A stretch of 64,000 bases of DNA from Clostridium sp. KNHs214 (lineage in GTDB: Bacteria; Bacillota; Clostridia; Clostridiales; Clostridiaceae): contig NZ_JQMW01000009.1 in the NCBI RefSeq assembly GCF_000744935.1, forward strand, positions 1,240,001-1,304,000. Reading direction: 5' to 3'. A program made the translations under genes and the position numbers. Below the pieces are notes generated by a model. That model was not told the DNA's origin and did no database searches. It saw only the letters and a program-made list of their open reading frames with translations. Positions 55,216 to 63,920 of the stretch are shown in pieces. Numbering within the stretch: the first letter of the stretch is position 1; every line of letters starts with the position of its first letter.

Positions 55216-55443
55216 TAGGCTTGAATAATTAAATGATTTTGTAATGTAATAATTCTTTCTACAATATACTACCATTATATTCTATACTTGTACATATTTT
55301 AAGCATACTAGCAGTGCTGCTTTATGAGATGACTATACAATACTGATATATAATCAGTATAATTTTTAGATTTATGAGATAAAAAAGATTGTAAAATTTG
55401 CCCCCCTAAATAATATAGGAGGTCACAAAATTTAATCTTATAT

Positions 55444-55579
55444 TTAGTTATTAAGACTTAACCAAACTTCCATAACTCCATCCAACTCTTTACTTAATTC
55501 CTCTTTCCTAGAATATAATTTATCAAGCATCCATGCCATGAATTCAATTGGCTCTACCAATATATTTTCTTTTAAGCTT
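55444..55579 (-). pseudogene. C-terminal gene fragment, unidentified
   Basis: Minus frame of about 44 codons, with no start codon and ribosome binding site, reading PIEFMAWMLDKLYSRKEELS then KELDGVMEVWLSLNN and stop. The charged, helical composition looks like a real protein tail and not random AT-rich sequence. The parent family is unknown to me. Confidence 0.4.
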
Positions 55580-55615
55580 TACCACAGTTTCCATGTGCAT
55601 TGAATAGGGTAAAAG

Positions 55616-55648
55616 GAAAAAGAGCCAGATGGGAAATCCTCTGACCCT
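55616..55648 (-). terminator. Terminator of the mannitol-type PTS operon
   Basis: On the minus strand GGGTCAGA pairs with TCTGGCTC (one mismatch and one G-U), followed by TTTTTCC, just past the EIIA stop at 55661. Confidence 0.6.
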
Positions 55649-55660
55649 TTTATTTTGCTG

Positions 55661-56083
55661 CTACTCGGTTTTAAATATACCTATAAATTCTTCTGGTGAA
55701 CCTGCATTTATTAATCTTTTTACCTTTTCTTCTGAAGAAAGTTTTACAGCTATTTCAGATAATATTTCTAAATGGTCACCATCTAAACCAGCTATTCCTA
55801 TAATAAGGTTTACATCGTTCCCACTATAATCTATACTCTCTCTAAAATGTAGTATAACTACTCCAGATTTATTAACATATTTCTTTCCCTTTAATGTTCC
55901 ATGAGGGATAGCTACCTTATTTCCTATATATGTTTGATCTGTCTTTTCTTTTTCTAGCATAGAATCTATGTACTCTGGCTCTATTAATCCATGTTCTAGT
56001 AATTTCTTTCCTGCTAGTTTAATAGCCTCTTTCTTTTCCATCTTAGGTAAATCAAAGTATAAAATATCTTTTTCTATATTCAT
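55661..56083 (-). CDS. PTS mannitol/fructose-type EIIA protein
   Basis: 140 residues, PTS_EIIA_2 fold. The active His is in VAIPHGTLKGKKYV (about residue 60). It receives phosphate from HPr and passes it to the EIIB of the next protein. The start overlaps the EIICB stop (TAATG), so the two are translationally coupled. Length fits MtlF. Confidence 0.93.
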   Translation of the reverse strand: MNIEKDILYFDLPKMEKKEAIKLAGKKLLEHGLIEPEYIDSMLEKEKTDQTYIGNKVAIPHGTLKGKKYVNKSGVVILHFRESIDYSGNDVNLIIGIAGLDGDHLEILSEIAVKLSSEEKVKRLINAGSPEEFIGIFKTE

Positions 56084-57468
56084 TACTTAACTTCTCCCTT
56101 CTTAAGATCTTCTATAAGAATATCATAAGCTGGATCATTTAAAAAGGATTCTACTGTTTTAATTTTCGCCTTTGGTAAATTTTTCCTTGCTCTATTATAT
56201 AAATTTTTATGACAAACTACTAATTTTATTCCTTCTGGTACCTTATCTACTGCATAATTTTCTACTTTTATATTCAAACCTATTTTCTTTATCTTATTTC
56301 TTAAAATACCTGCTCCCATAGCACTTGAACCTATTCCTGCATCACAAGCAAATACTATAGTGTCTATATCTTTTGTCAATAAAACAGAATCTTCTTTTTC
56401 TAAACCTAACATATCACCAATTTCATCACTTAATCCCATTTCTTCATCCTCTTTCTCACTTTTATCTGACTTTAAAAAGAAAGATGCTAATAAGAAAGAG
56501 CCTACTATACCTGCTAATATACCTAGCATAACTTTAATAAATCCACTTTTAGGTAACATTACTAAAAATGATACTATGCTTCCTGGGTGAGGATATCCTG
56601 CCAACCCTGCTCCAACCAAATTCCAAACAAAAGCCTGGGCTACACCTCCAAATATTACTGCTAAAAACATAACTGGCTTCATTAATACATATGGGAAGTA
56701 AACTTCATGAATACCTCCAATAAATTCAATCAATAGTGCTGATGGTGCTGATTTTTTACTATTTCCCTTGCCAAACATTGAATAAGCTAATAATATTCCT
56801 GCTCCTGGTGCTGGACTTGAAACTAACATAAAGAATATAGTCTGTCCATGTTTTGCTATGTCTTGAACGCCTAATGGAACAAAGATTCCTTGGTCTATAG
56901 CATTATTTAAGAATATAACTTTTGCTGGCTCTATAATAACTGCTAATAATGGTAGTAACTTAGCCTTTATAATTGCATTTATTCCTGATACAGCTACATT
57001 TGTTGCTGTACTTATTATAGGCCCTATTATCTTAAATGAAAATATAGCCAATACCATACCTAAAATTCCTATGGTAAAGTTACTAATTAACATTTCAAAA
57101 CCTGATTTTACCTTACCTTCTAAAAACTCATCTATCTTCTTAATACAAAAAGCTCCCAATGGTCCTAAAATCATAGCTGCCATAAACATAGGTATATCTG
57201 AACCTACTATAGCCCCCATTGTAGCAACAGCTCCTGCCACCCCTCCTCTTTGACCGTGAATCATCTTACCACCTGTAAAAGCTATTAATATAGGCAGTAA
57301 AAATCTTATCATTGGCTGAACCATACTTCCTAGTTGTTCATTCGGAAACCATCCAGTAGGAATGAAAAATGCTGTTATAAGTCCCCATGCTATAAAAGCT
57401 CCTATATTTGGGATGACCATTCCTGCTAGGAAACCTCCAAACTTTTGTATTTTTATTTTAACGTCCAT
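56083..57468 (-). CDS. PTS mannitol-type EIICB
   Basis: 461 residues. EIIC (about 1-340) has GQRGGVAGAVATMGAIVGSD and FIGGIHEVYFPYVLMKP, the GIHE motif of mannitol permeases. EIIB (about 370-461) begins FACDAGIGSSAMGAG with the phosphorylated Cys. It imports and phosphorylates a hexitol. The enzyme encoded nearby is an SDR and not the usual long-chain MtlD, so the sugar alcohol may be something other than mannitol. Confidence 0.92.
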   Translation of the reverse strand: MDVKIKIQKFGGFLAGMVIPNIGAFIAWGLITAFFIPTGWFPNEQLGSMVQPMIRFLLPILIAFTGGKMIHGQRGGVAGAVATMGAIVGSDIPMFMAAMILGPLGAFCIKKIDEFLEGKVKSGFEMLISNFTIGILGMVLAIFSFKIIGPIISTATNVAVSGINAIIKAKLLPLLAVIIEPAKVIFLNNAIDQGIFVPLGVQDIAKHGQTIFFMLVSSPAPGAGILLAYSMFGKGNSKKSAPSALLIEFIGGIHEVYFPYVLMKPVMFLAVIFGGVAQAFVWNLVGAGLAGYPHPGSIVSFLVMLPKSGFIKVMLGILAGIVGSFLLASFFLKSDKSEKEDEEMGLSDEIGDMLGLEKEDSVLLTKDIDTIVFACDAGIGSSAMGAGILRNKIKKIGLNIKVENYAVDKVPEGIKLVVCHKNLYNRARKNLPKAKIKTVESFLNDPAYDILIEDLKKGEVK

Positions 57469-57500
57469 TTACCTTCCTCCTCACCTTATTTAAATAAAAT

Positions 57501-58277
57501 TTAAGCCATATAATCTCCACCATTAACATTTAATGCTTGACCTGTTATATAATCTGAATCTGATGTTGATAAAAACACTACTAATTTCGCTATATCTTCT
57601 ACTGTTCCTATTCGATGAGCTGGAATTTTCCCTCTAAAGTAATCCATTACTTCGTCTTCCTTTAATTTTTTCTTCTTACCATAATCAGCTGCCTGTTTCT
57701 CCCACATAGGAGTATTAACTACACCTGGACAAATTGCATTTACCTTAATTCCTTCCTTAGCAAATTCTTTAGAAAGTGATTGAGTTAATCCTATCACTCC
57801 AAACTTACTAGCACAATACGCCTGATAATTATTTGTTCCTACTTTACCCGATTGAGATGACATATTTATAATACTTCCACCACCATTTTCTAACATCTGG
57901 CTGACTGCTTCCTTGCAACATAGGAATTGACCTTTTAAATTAATATTCATTGTCATATCCCAAATTTCTTCAGTATGTTCAAAAAATGGAGTTATTATAG
58001 ATATCCCTGCACTATTAACCCAAATATCCACTAATCCAAACTCTTCCTTAACTGAATTACCTACTTCTTTAATATTCTTCATATCTGTAACATCTAATTT
58101 ATAAGCACTAGCAATGCCACCATTTTCCTTAATAGCATTAGCTACTTTCTCTGCTCCTTTTTTATTAATATCTGTTACAGCTACCCTTACTCCTTGTTTA
58201 GCTAATTCTAAACATATTCCTTCTCCTATACCACTGCCACCACCTGTGACTACGGCTACTTTATCTTTTAATCTCAT
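57501..58277 (-). CDS. SDR dehydrogenase, probable hexitol-phosphate oxidation
   Basis: 258 residues, classical short-chain dehydrogenase. NAD site VVTGGGSGIGEGI, NSAG, and catalytic Ser-Tyr-Lys in MSSQSGKVGTNNYQAYCASK; C-terminus NVNGGDYMA. An Asp after the second strand (TDINKKG) favours NAD over NADP. Leading gene of the PTS operon, so its substrate is probably the imported sugar-alcohol phosphate. Related to sorbitol-6-phosphate and acetoin/diol dehydrogenases. AAGGAGG ribosome binding site. Confidence 0.88.
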   Translation of the reverse strand: MRLKDKVAVVTGGGSGIGEGICLELAKQGVRVAVTDINKKGAEKVANAIKENGGIASAYKLDVTDMKNIKEVGNSVKEEFGLVDIWVNSAGISIITPFFEHTEEIWDMTMNINLKGQFLCCKEAVSQMLENGGGSIINMSSQSGKVGTNNYQAYCASKFGVIGLTQSLSKEFAKEGIKVNAICPGVVNTPMWEKQAADYGKKKKLKEDEVMDYFRGKIPAHRIGTVEDIAKLVVFLSTSDSDYITGQALNVNGGDYMA

Positions 58278-58293
58278 TTAACTACCTCCTTAT

Positions 58294-58315
58294 GACATCA
58301 TTATGTCGTGATGTC
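58294..58315 (-). promoter_or_regulatory. Probable GntR operator
   Basis: GACATCA (58294-58300) and TGATGTC (58309-58315) form an inverted repeat with an 8-bp spacer, at the predicted transcription start and before the SDR ribosome binding site. Likely bound by the GntR/UTRA regulator encoded next to it. Confidence 0.65.
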
Positions 58316-58322
58316 TATTTTT

Positions 58323-58350
58323 ATTATATTATATCTAAATATTTTGTCAA
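58323..58350 (-). promoter_or_regulatory. Sigma-A promoter of the SDR-PTS operon
   Basis: TTGACA (58350-58345), 16-bp spacer, TATAAT (58328-58323) on the minus strand: both boxes match consensus exactly. Confidence 0.8.
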
Positions 58351-58370
58351 GATTTTTCTATAATAAAAAA

Positions 58371-58467
58371 GGGCTGTTGCACTAAAAATAAATACTATAA
58401 TATATTATGCTGGCTTTAAATTTCCAAGACAATATATTATATGTAAATTTCTTAATGCAACAACCTC
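58371..58467 (+). repeat. Family C repeat, copy 2 (complete)
   Basis: About 95 bp with terminal inverted repeats GGCTGTTGCACTA and TAATGCAACAACC and an inner palindrome around TATATTATG. Resembles an insertion-sequence-derived MITE. It lies between the GntR gene and the PTS operon promoter. Confidence 0.65.
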
Positions 58468-58486
58468 TTCTATGTATAAAGGCATA

Positions 58487-59236
58487 TTAACTTTTATATT
58501 TTAAAATTGCACTAAACCTAGTCATATCCCCTCTATCTCTTGAAATGGAGTATTCAAAAGGCTTCTCTAAATCATTATAGGTCACGGTTTTAACTAGTTG
58601 TATAGCTGTTCCTTCTTCTATATCCAATAACTTGGCAGCTTTCCTATCTGCATTTATTGCTCCAAAGGTCTTTTTAGCATAATTTATTATCACATTGTAA
58701 TCTTTCTTTAATGTAGAGAATAAAGATACTTCGGAAAAATTATACTTATCCAACCCTGGTGCTATTTCGCAAGGAACATAAGTATCCACTAATACTGACG
58801 GTTCATCTTCCACATATCTAAGTCTAATTAATTTATAGAATCTATCATACTTATCTCCAAAAATATTTTTTAATTCTTCATCTAAATCTACTATATTCAT
58901 ACCTAACTCTTCTGTTCTAGTTTCTAATCCTTGTCTAAAAGCTTCATCTTCAAAGCTTCTCAATTCTTCCAAGCCCCAAACATTATATTTTTTCTGTTTC
59001 CTAACAAAAGTTCCTACTCCACGTTTAATCTCTAAATAATCTTCCCTAACTAATATATCCACCGCCTGTCTTACTGTTGTTCTGCTGACATCAAATAACT
59101 CCATCAGCTCTTTTTCAGAAGGCAATTTATACCCAACTTCATATTCTCCACTAGCAATTCTAGCTATAATATCATTCTTTAATTGAGAATATAAAGGAAT
59201 TTCCGAGTTCTTATCTAAACTAAATTCCCTAGTCAT
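58487..59236 (-). CDS. GntR-family (UTRA domain) regulator
   Basis: 249 residues. N-terminal winged HTH YKLPSEKELMELFDVSRTTV then RQAVDIL, and a C-terminal UTRA effector domain (about 90-245). HutC/TreR-type members are inactivated by a phosphorylated sugar or similar ligand. It is encoded upstream of the SDR-PTS operon in the same direction, and the palindrome at 58294-58315 is its likely site. A repressor of hexitol uptake is the best reading. Confidence 0.9.
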   Translation of the reverse strand: MTREFSLDKNSEIPLYSQLKNDIIARIASGEYEVGYKLPSEKELMELFDVSRTTVRQAVDILVREDYLEIKRGVGTFVRKQKKYNVWGLEELRSFEDEAFRQGLETRTEELGMNIVDLDEELKNIFGDKYDRFYKLIRLRYVEDEPSVLVDTYVPCEIAPGLDKYNFSEVSLFSTLKKDYNVIINYAKKTFGAINADRKAAKLLDIEEGTAIQLVKTVTYNDLEKPFEYSISRDRGDMTRFSAILKYKS

Positions 59237-59301
59237 TTCTTCACCTCTATTTTATATATACAATAACCTTGAACATAACTCTAAGGCCTTAATATTACTA
59301 A

Positions 59302-59360
59302 CCCGTAAGGAAATCTCAATGTGAGAAGTTTACTCAAATCACTGTCCTTAGGGATTTTTT
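59302..59360 (+). terminator. Orphan hairpin with T-tract facing right
   Basis: CCCGTAAGGA (59302-59311) pairs with TCCTTAGGG (59345-59353) with one bulge; CTCA/TGAG pair inside, and ATTTTTT follows. No plus-strand gene precedes it. It may end a short untranslated RNA starting in 59240-59300. The rest of 59237-59585 is AT-rich spacer in which I see nothing further. Confidence 0.4.
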
Positions 59361-59585
59361 AGAAAATAATTAGTTTTTTCAAGACAGGATTTATGATACC
59401 AAAAAATAATAATAAATGAAAGAGATATCTTTAATAAATTAATAATAACAGTAAATTTAAATTATTTTAATAGATAAATAGTTACCTATATCTATATTTT
59501 TCTTTATTATATCATCTTATGCATTTTGTGTAAATATAAAGCATAAAGCCCATTTTTGTACCAAATTTTAAGTTCAGTTACATTT

Positions 59586-59890
59586 TTAAATTCTATATGA
59601 GAATATTATTTCGTGTTTTACAGCGAAAAACATAACTCTATACACAATAAATATATTAATAGATTTAATTATATCTATAAAAGGAGTAAGATAGTCCATC
59701 TCAAGCTGGGTTATCTCATTACCTTGAAGAGAAATGTATTCTCCCACGTCTTTAGCTGAAAATCTCTTGTAGCTATAATTAGTTATAGTTCTAAAGAAAT
59801 CTTTTTTTAAACTTACTTCAAAAGCAATATCCAGTTTAAAATTTAATAAATTTTCTATGTAACTCCCTTTTCTATACGTAAACTTTTTAT
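59586..59890 (-). pseudogene. Fragment of an ABC exporter membrane domain
   Basis: Minus frame of about 100 codons ending at TAA 59586-59588. RKGSYIENLLNFKLDIAFEV, then RFSAKDVGEYISLQGNEITQ and LEMDYLTPFIDIIKSINIFI follow the first cytoplasmic loop and third helix of ABC exporter membrane domains (pattern KDVGEYISxxxNDVxxIExDY). Both ends are missing. It is not part of the intact exporter pair at 18.6-22.1 kb. Non-functional. Confidence 0.75.
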
Positions 59891-59927
59891 TTATTTTCCA
59901 ATTTCAATAGCCATACATTTATCCTCC

Positions 59928-59969
59928 AACTATAATTAGGTTGATTCATGAATCAACCTAATTATAGTT
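59928..59969. repeat. Perfect 42-bp palindrome
   Basis: AACTATAATTAGGTTGATTC (from 59928) is followed at once by its exact reverse complement, centred on TCATGA. As RNA it gives a hairpin of about 19 bp. It lies between the ABC fragment and the hyp operon terminator. It may be an operator, a terminator of the lost exporter or a tiny mobile unit. Confidence 0.6.
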
Positions 59970-60052
59970 TACACTGTTTTTATATTCAATAACTTGTATT
60001 TTTATATAACTAAACCAATAGTTGAGGTAAATATATCTATATTCATCCATTT

Positions 60053-60096
60053 AAAAAAGCCGTCAATCAAGAAGTTTTGCTCCTCAATCGGCAGCT
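60053..60096 (-). terminator. Terminator of the hyp operon
   Basis: On the minus strand GCCGATTGAGGA pairs with TCTTGATTGACGGC (small bulges), followed by TTTTTT, 45 bp past the hypA stop. Confidence 0.75.
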
Positions 60097-60138
60097 CTAT
60101 TAATTTAATAAAATCAATTACATTTTTTTTGATTTATT

Positions 60139-60480
60139 TTAGTAGGCAATAATTTCCTTAATCATAAACTCTTTTCCGCTTAATAATCCAAAGTTATTAC
60201 TTCCACACTTTGGGCATTTTTTACCATCCTTAATAATATTAAAAACCTTGCTACATTCTTTACAAATAGCATTTCCTGGTATTATCTCAATTTTCAATTT
60301 CGTATCTTGCAGCATTGTTCCATCAACCGCTGCTGGATAACACTCCTCAATATACTTTGGAATCATTGATGAAAGCTCTCCTATTTGTAAAACTAATGTA
60401 TCAATTTTAGTAAGCTTTTGCTTTATTGCAATTTTTTCTATAGTGTTAACAACTTCAATTACAACACCTAGTTCATGCAA
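60139..60480 (-). CDS. hypA: HypA nickel metallochaperone
   Basis: About 113 residues. A TTG start at 60480 gives MHELGVVIEVV, restoring the N-terminal Met-His-Glu that binds nickel in HypA, with AGGTGAT 5 bp upstream. The GTG at 60489 would put three additional residues in front and is less likely. The C-terminal zinc site has CKEC and CPKC. HypA works with HypB to insert nickel into hydrogenase or another nickel enzyme. Last gene of the hypB-flavoprotein-hypA operon. Confidence 0.9.
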   Translation of the reverse strand: MHELGVVIEVVNTIEKIAIKQKLTKIDTLVLQIGELSSMIPKYIEECYPAAVDGTMLQDTKLKIEIIPGNAICKECSKVFNIIKDGKKCPKCGSNNFGLLSGKEFMIKEIIAY

Positions 60481-60524
60481 ATTAATCACCTATCCCATCT
60501 TCTGCTTATGCATATAATCTTAGA

Positions 60525-63215
60525 CTAATGCTTTTTTGCAAAAAGTTTTTGAAACTTCCTAACTGTAATTCTTCCCTTACGTTTTATCACATTCTTAACA
60601 ACCACTGGTTTTAACTTTTCTAATGGTACACTTTCATTGTCATACTTTCTAACAAGTGAGACAGCATCAAATTTACACTTAGTTGTACATTGACCACATC
60701 CTACGCACATAAATTCATCTACAATTGCAGCACCACAACCAAGGCAACGACTAGTTTCCTTTTTCACCTGTTCTTCTGTAAATGTAGCACGTACATCTTT
60801 AAATGACTCTTTTGCATTTACTCCATTTATATGTCCTGGTCTTTGTCTTTGGGTGTTATCATATCCTCCAATTTCAACACTACTCTTATCTAATTCATGA
60901 TACTCTCTTCTATCACGACCATTAATTAAACTTTGTCCTGGCTGAACAAACCGATGAATTGAAATTGCCCCCTGCTTACCTGCAGCAATAGCATCTATAG
61001 CAAATCTTGGGCCAGTATATGAATCACCACCAGCAAATATATCAGCTTCCCCAGTTTGATAAGTAAATGGATCAGCTTTTATTGTTTTATTTGGATTTAA
61101 TTCTACCTTGCTACCTACAAGTATATTGCCCCAATCAATTGATTGACCTACTGAAAGTAGTACATAGTCTGCTTTAACAAATTTAACTTCTTTTTCATCA
61201 TAAGTAGGATTAAATCTTTTATTTTCATCAAATACAGAAAGGCATTTCTTAAACTCCACTCCAACGACCCTACCATTTTCAGTAACAATACGTTTAGGTC
61301 CCCAAGAATTATTTATGCCAATATCTTCTAACATGGCCTCTTCAATTTCTTCCTCAAGAGCTGGCATCTCATCACGACTTTCAAGACAGAACATATGAAC
61401 TTTTGCGGCTCCTACTCTTGTAGCGTTTCTTGCCACATCAATAGCAACATTACCGCCACCGATTACAATTACATTCCCCTTAAGATTTATATCTTCTCCC
61501 AAGTTTACATTACGTACAAAATCAACGCCTGAAATAACTCCCTCAGCATCCTCTCCTTCTACGCCAATTTTTCTCCCTGCCTGAGCACCAATTGCAAGAT
61601 AAAAAGCTTTGTATCCCTGTTCTCTTAAATCATTAAGAGTAACATCTTTTCCAACTTCAACGCCTGTTTTAAACTCAACGCCTAATTCTCTTAAAATGTC
61701 AATTTCTGCATTAACTACTTCTTTTTCAAGTCTAAAAGATGGGATTCCTAGTGTTAACATGCCACCAAGAGCCTTTTGCTTTTCAAATACCGTTACTTTA
61801 TATCCATCAATAGCTAAATAATAAGCACAGGAAAGTCCAGCTGGTCCCCCACCAACAATAGCAATTTTCTTTCCATAATCATGTCTCTTTTTTGGCACAT
61901 AACGATTTTTCATATTTAAATCCTGTTCTGCAATGAATTTCTTAATTTCATCTATAGCAATTGGATCATCAATGTCTCCTCTAGTACAAGCAGATTCACA
62001 TTTTCTAGGACAAATACGTCCACATACTGCTGGAAACGGATTTTCTTTCTTAATTAGTTCTAACGCATCTGTATATCTTCCTTGAGATGCTAGTTTAATA
62101 TATCCTTGTACAGCAATATGTGCAGGACATGCAGTTTTACATGGACTTGTACCTGTGTCAACAACATTCTTTCTATTAATTCTATAATCTACATTCCATT
62201 TATCAGGACCCCACTCTGCATTACGTGGAGTTTCCTCTCTCACTATTGCTTCAACAACAGGTTTGCTAGAACAAAGCTTTTGCCCCAACTGTATAGCATT
62301 TACTGGACAATTTGCAACACATTCACCGCAAGCAACACATTTATCCTTATCCACATGAGAAACATAGTTAGAACGAACCATATCAGCATTTGTAAACATT
62401 GAAGCTCCCCTTAATGAAAGACATGAACATCCACAGCAATTACAAATGGCATGAGTTTTTCCTGAACCATCTAAGTTTGGTATCTGATGCATTAAACCAT
62501 TTTCTTCTGCTCTTTCTATAATTTCAAAAGCTTCTTCACGAGTAATCTTTCTACCTCTTCCTGTACGAATATAATATTCAGCAGCATGACCTAGTTGAAT
62601 ACACATATCCTCTTTTAGGTGACCACAACCCTCACCCATAAGTTCTCTTGCAGTACGACAAGCACAATCGGAAACTGAGAAAATTTCATTTTCATTAAGG
62701 TACTTTGATATTTCCTCATAGGATGCTCTTCTTGTTTCCCCATTTATAGAAGTTTCTATTGGGATGACACGCATAAGACCAACTCCTGGTGGAAAACTAC
62801 CTGTTGACCTCGGTCCATTTTCTATGCCATATGCATCGAAGGATTCAGCAATTTGAGGGTATTTATAAGCATATTTTCTATTATTAACCATCATCTCCAT
62901 AATACCTGGTACCCATGTTTCATACCAAAATTTATCTTCTCCATTGATAGTGTTAACAAAGCAAACACCTATATCTGCCAGTTCTAATAAAAGTTCTTTT
63001 GTTCTTTTAACACTTTTTCCGCATAAAGGTGCAACCTCTTCTGCTGTAACTTTTTTTCTAAGGGTCATACAAAGCAAAACTTCTGCCATTTCATCTGTAA
63101 CAACAGGTTCAAGAATTCTATAACGTGCGTCATTCTCTGTAAACCAACCTCTAGATCCAGGCTTATTGCCACTAACTTGATTTGCAAATCGAAGCACCTT
63201 TTGTTTTACTGCCAT
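60525..63215 (-). CDS. Multi-cluster iron-sulfur flavoprotein oxidoreductase
   Basis: About 896 residues. After a winged-helix-like N-terminus come Cys clusters near 185-215 (CACRTARELMGEGCGHLKED then MC) and 260-268 (CNCCGCSC), a ferredoxin motif CVACGECVANCPVNAI (about 295), and a GltD-like region: CKTACPAH and CGRICPRKCESAC (about 360-412), FAD loop AIVGGGPAGLSCAY (about 454) and NAD(P) loop VIGGGNVAIDVA. A second ferredoxin-like motif CVGCGQCTTKC ends it (about 840). It probably moves electrons between NAD(P)H and a ferredoxin-type partner. hypB and hypA flank it. ATG 63215 is preferred (GGAGG spacing). Confidence 0.85.
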   Translation of the reverse strand: MAVKQKVLRFANQVSGNKPGSRGWFTENDARYRILEPVVTDEMAEVLLCMTLRKKVTAEEVAPLCGKSVKRTKELLLELADIGVCFVNTINGEDKFWYETWVPGIMEMMVNNRKYAYKYPQIAESFDAYGIENGPRSTGSFPPGVGLMRVIPIETSINGETRRASYEEISKYLNENEIFSVSDCACRTARELMGEGCGHLKEDMCIQLGHAAEYYIRTGRGRKITREEAFEIIERAEENGLMHQIPNLDGSGKTHAICNCCGCSCLSLRGASMFTNADMVRSNYVSHVDKDKCVACGECVANCPVNAIQLGQKLCSSKPVVEAIVREETPRNAEWGPDKWNVDYRINRKNVVDTGTSPCKTACPAHIAVQGYIKLASQGRYTDALELIKKENPFPAVCGRICPRKCESACTRGDIDDPIAIDEIKKFIAEQDLNMKNRYVPKKRHDYGKKIAIVGGGPAGLSCAYYLAIDGYKVTVFEKQKALGGMLTLGIPSFRLEKEVVNAEIDILRELGVEFKTGVEVGKDVTLNDLREQGYKAFYLAIGAQAGRKIGVEGEDAEGVISGVDFVRNVNLGEDINLKGNVIVIGGGNVAIDVARNATRVGAAKVHMFCLESRDEMPALEEEIEEAMLEDIGINNSWGPKRIVTENGRVVGVEFKKCLSVFDENKRFNPTYDEKEVKFVKADYVLLSVGQSIDWGNILVGSKVELNPNKTIKADPFTYQTGEADIFAGGDSYTGPRFAIDAIAAGKQGAISIHRFVQPGQSLINGRDRREYHELDKSSVEIGGYDNTQRQRPGHINGVNAKESFKDVRATFTEEQVKKETSRCLGCGAAIVDEFMCVGCGQCTTKCKFDAVSLVRKYDNESVPLEKLKPVVVKNVIKRKGRITVRKFQKLFAKKH

Positions 63216-63248
63216 ATTCATTACCTCCCAAAAATAAATTTCCTGTAA

Positions 63249-63920
63249 TTATCGTTCACTCCATATTTTAACTTCATTACGTAACCAATTTGTCCATTCT
63301 TCTATGCCTTCACCTGTCTTTGCAGAAATTGGAATAATCTTAATATCTGGATTTAATTTTTTTACTCTCTCCTTGCATGCTTCTAAATCAAAATCAAAAT
63401 AGTCTAATGTGTCAATTTTATTGATTAATAGAACATCACAAATAGAAAACATCAAAGGATATTTTAATGGCTTATCATCACCTTCAGGAACACTTAATAT
63501 CATTGCATTTTTTGATGATCCCGTATCGAATTCTGCGGGACAGACTAAATTCCCTACATTCTCTAAAATTGCAAAATCAATTTCTTCAGTACCTAATGCA
63601 CGTAATCCTTGTCTAGTCATATCTGCATCCAGATGACACATCCCACCTGTATGCAATTGAATAACCTTTGCGCCAGTTTGAGAAATAGTATTGGCATCCA
63701 CATCTGAATCAATATCCGCCTCCATAACTCCTATTTTCATTTCATCTTTTAAAACATTGATGGTTTTCGTGAGAGTGCTGGTCTTACCAGAGCCTGGAGA
63801 TGACATTAAATTTAGCAAAAATGTTTTTTCCTTCTTTAATTCTTTTCTAAGCAAATCAGCATCACGGTTATTGTCATCAAAAACACTTTGCTTAATTTCA
63901 ATAACCTTATAAGTATTCAT
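63249..63920 (-). CDS. hypB: HypB nickel-insertion GTPase
   Basis: 223 residues. G1 SSPGSGKTSTLTK, metal-linked GGMCHLDADM, ENVGNLVCPAEFD and the guanine motif NKID. The His-rich N-terminal nickel store of some HypB proteins is absent. GTP hydrolysis drives nickel delivery with HypA. GGGGG ribosome binding site before ATG 63920. Other hyp genes (C-F) and the target enzyme are not in the window; about 80 bp of upstream sequence remain, with no recognisable promoter. Confidence 0.94.
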   Translation of the reverse strand: MNTYKVIEIKQSVFDDNNRDADLLRKELKKEKTFLLNLMSSPGSGKTSTLTKTINVLKDEMKIGVMEADIDSDVDANTISQTGAKVIQLHTGGMCHLDADMTRQGLRALGTEEIDFAILENVGNLVCPAEFDTGSSKNAMILSVPEGDDKPLKYPLMFSICDVLLINKIDTLDYFDFDLEACKERVKKLNPDIKIIPISAKTGEGIEEWTNWLRNEVKIWSER

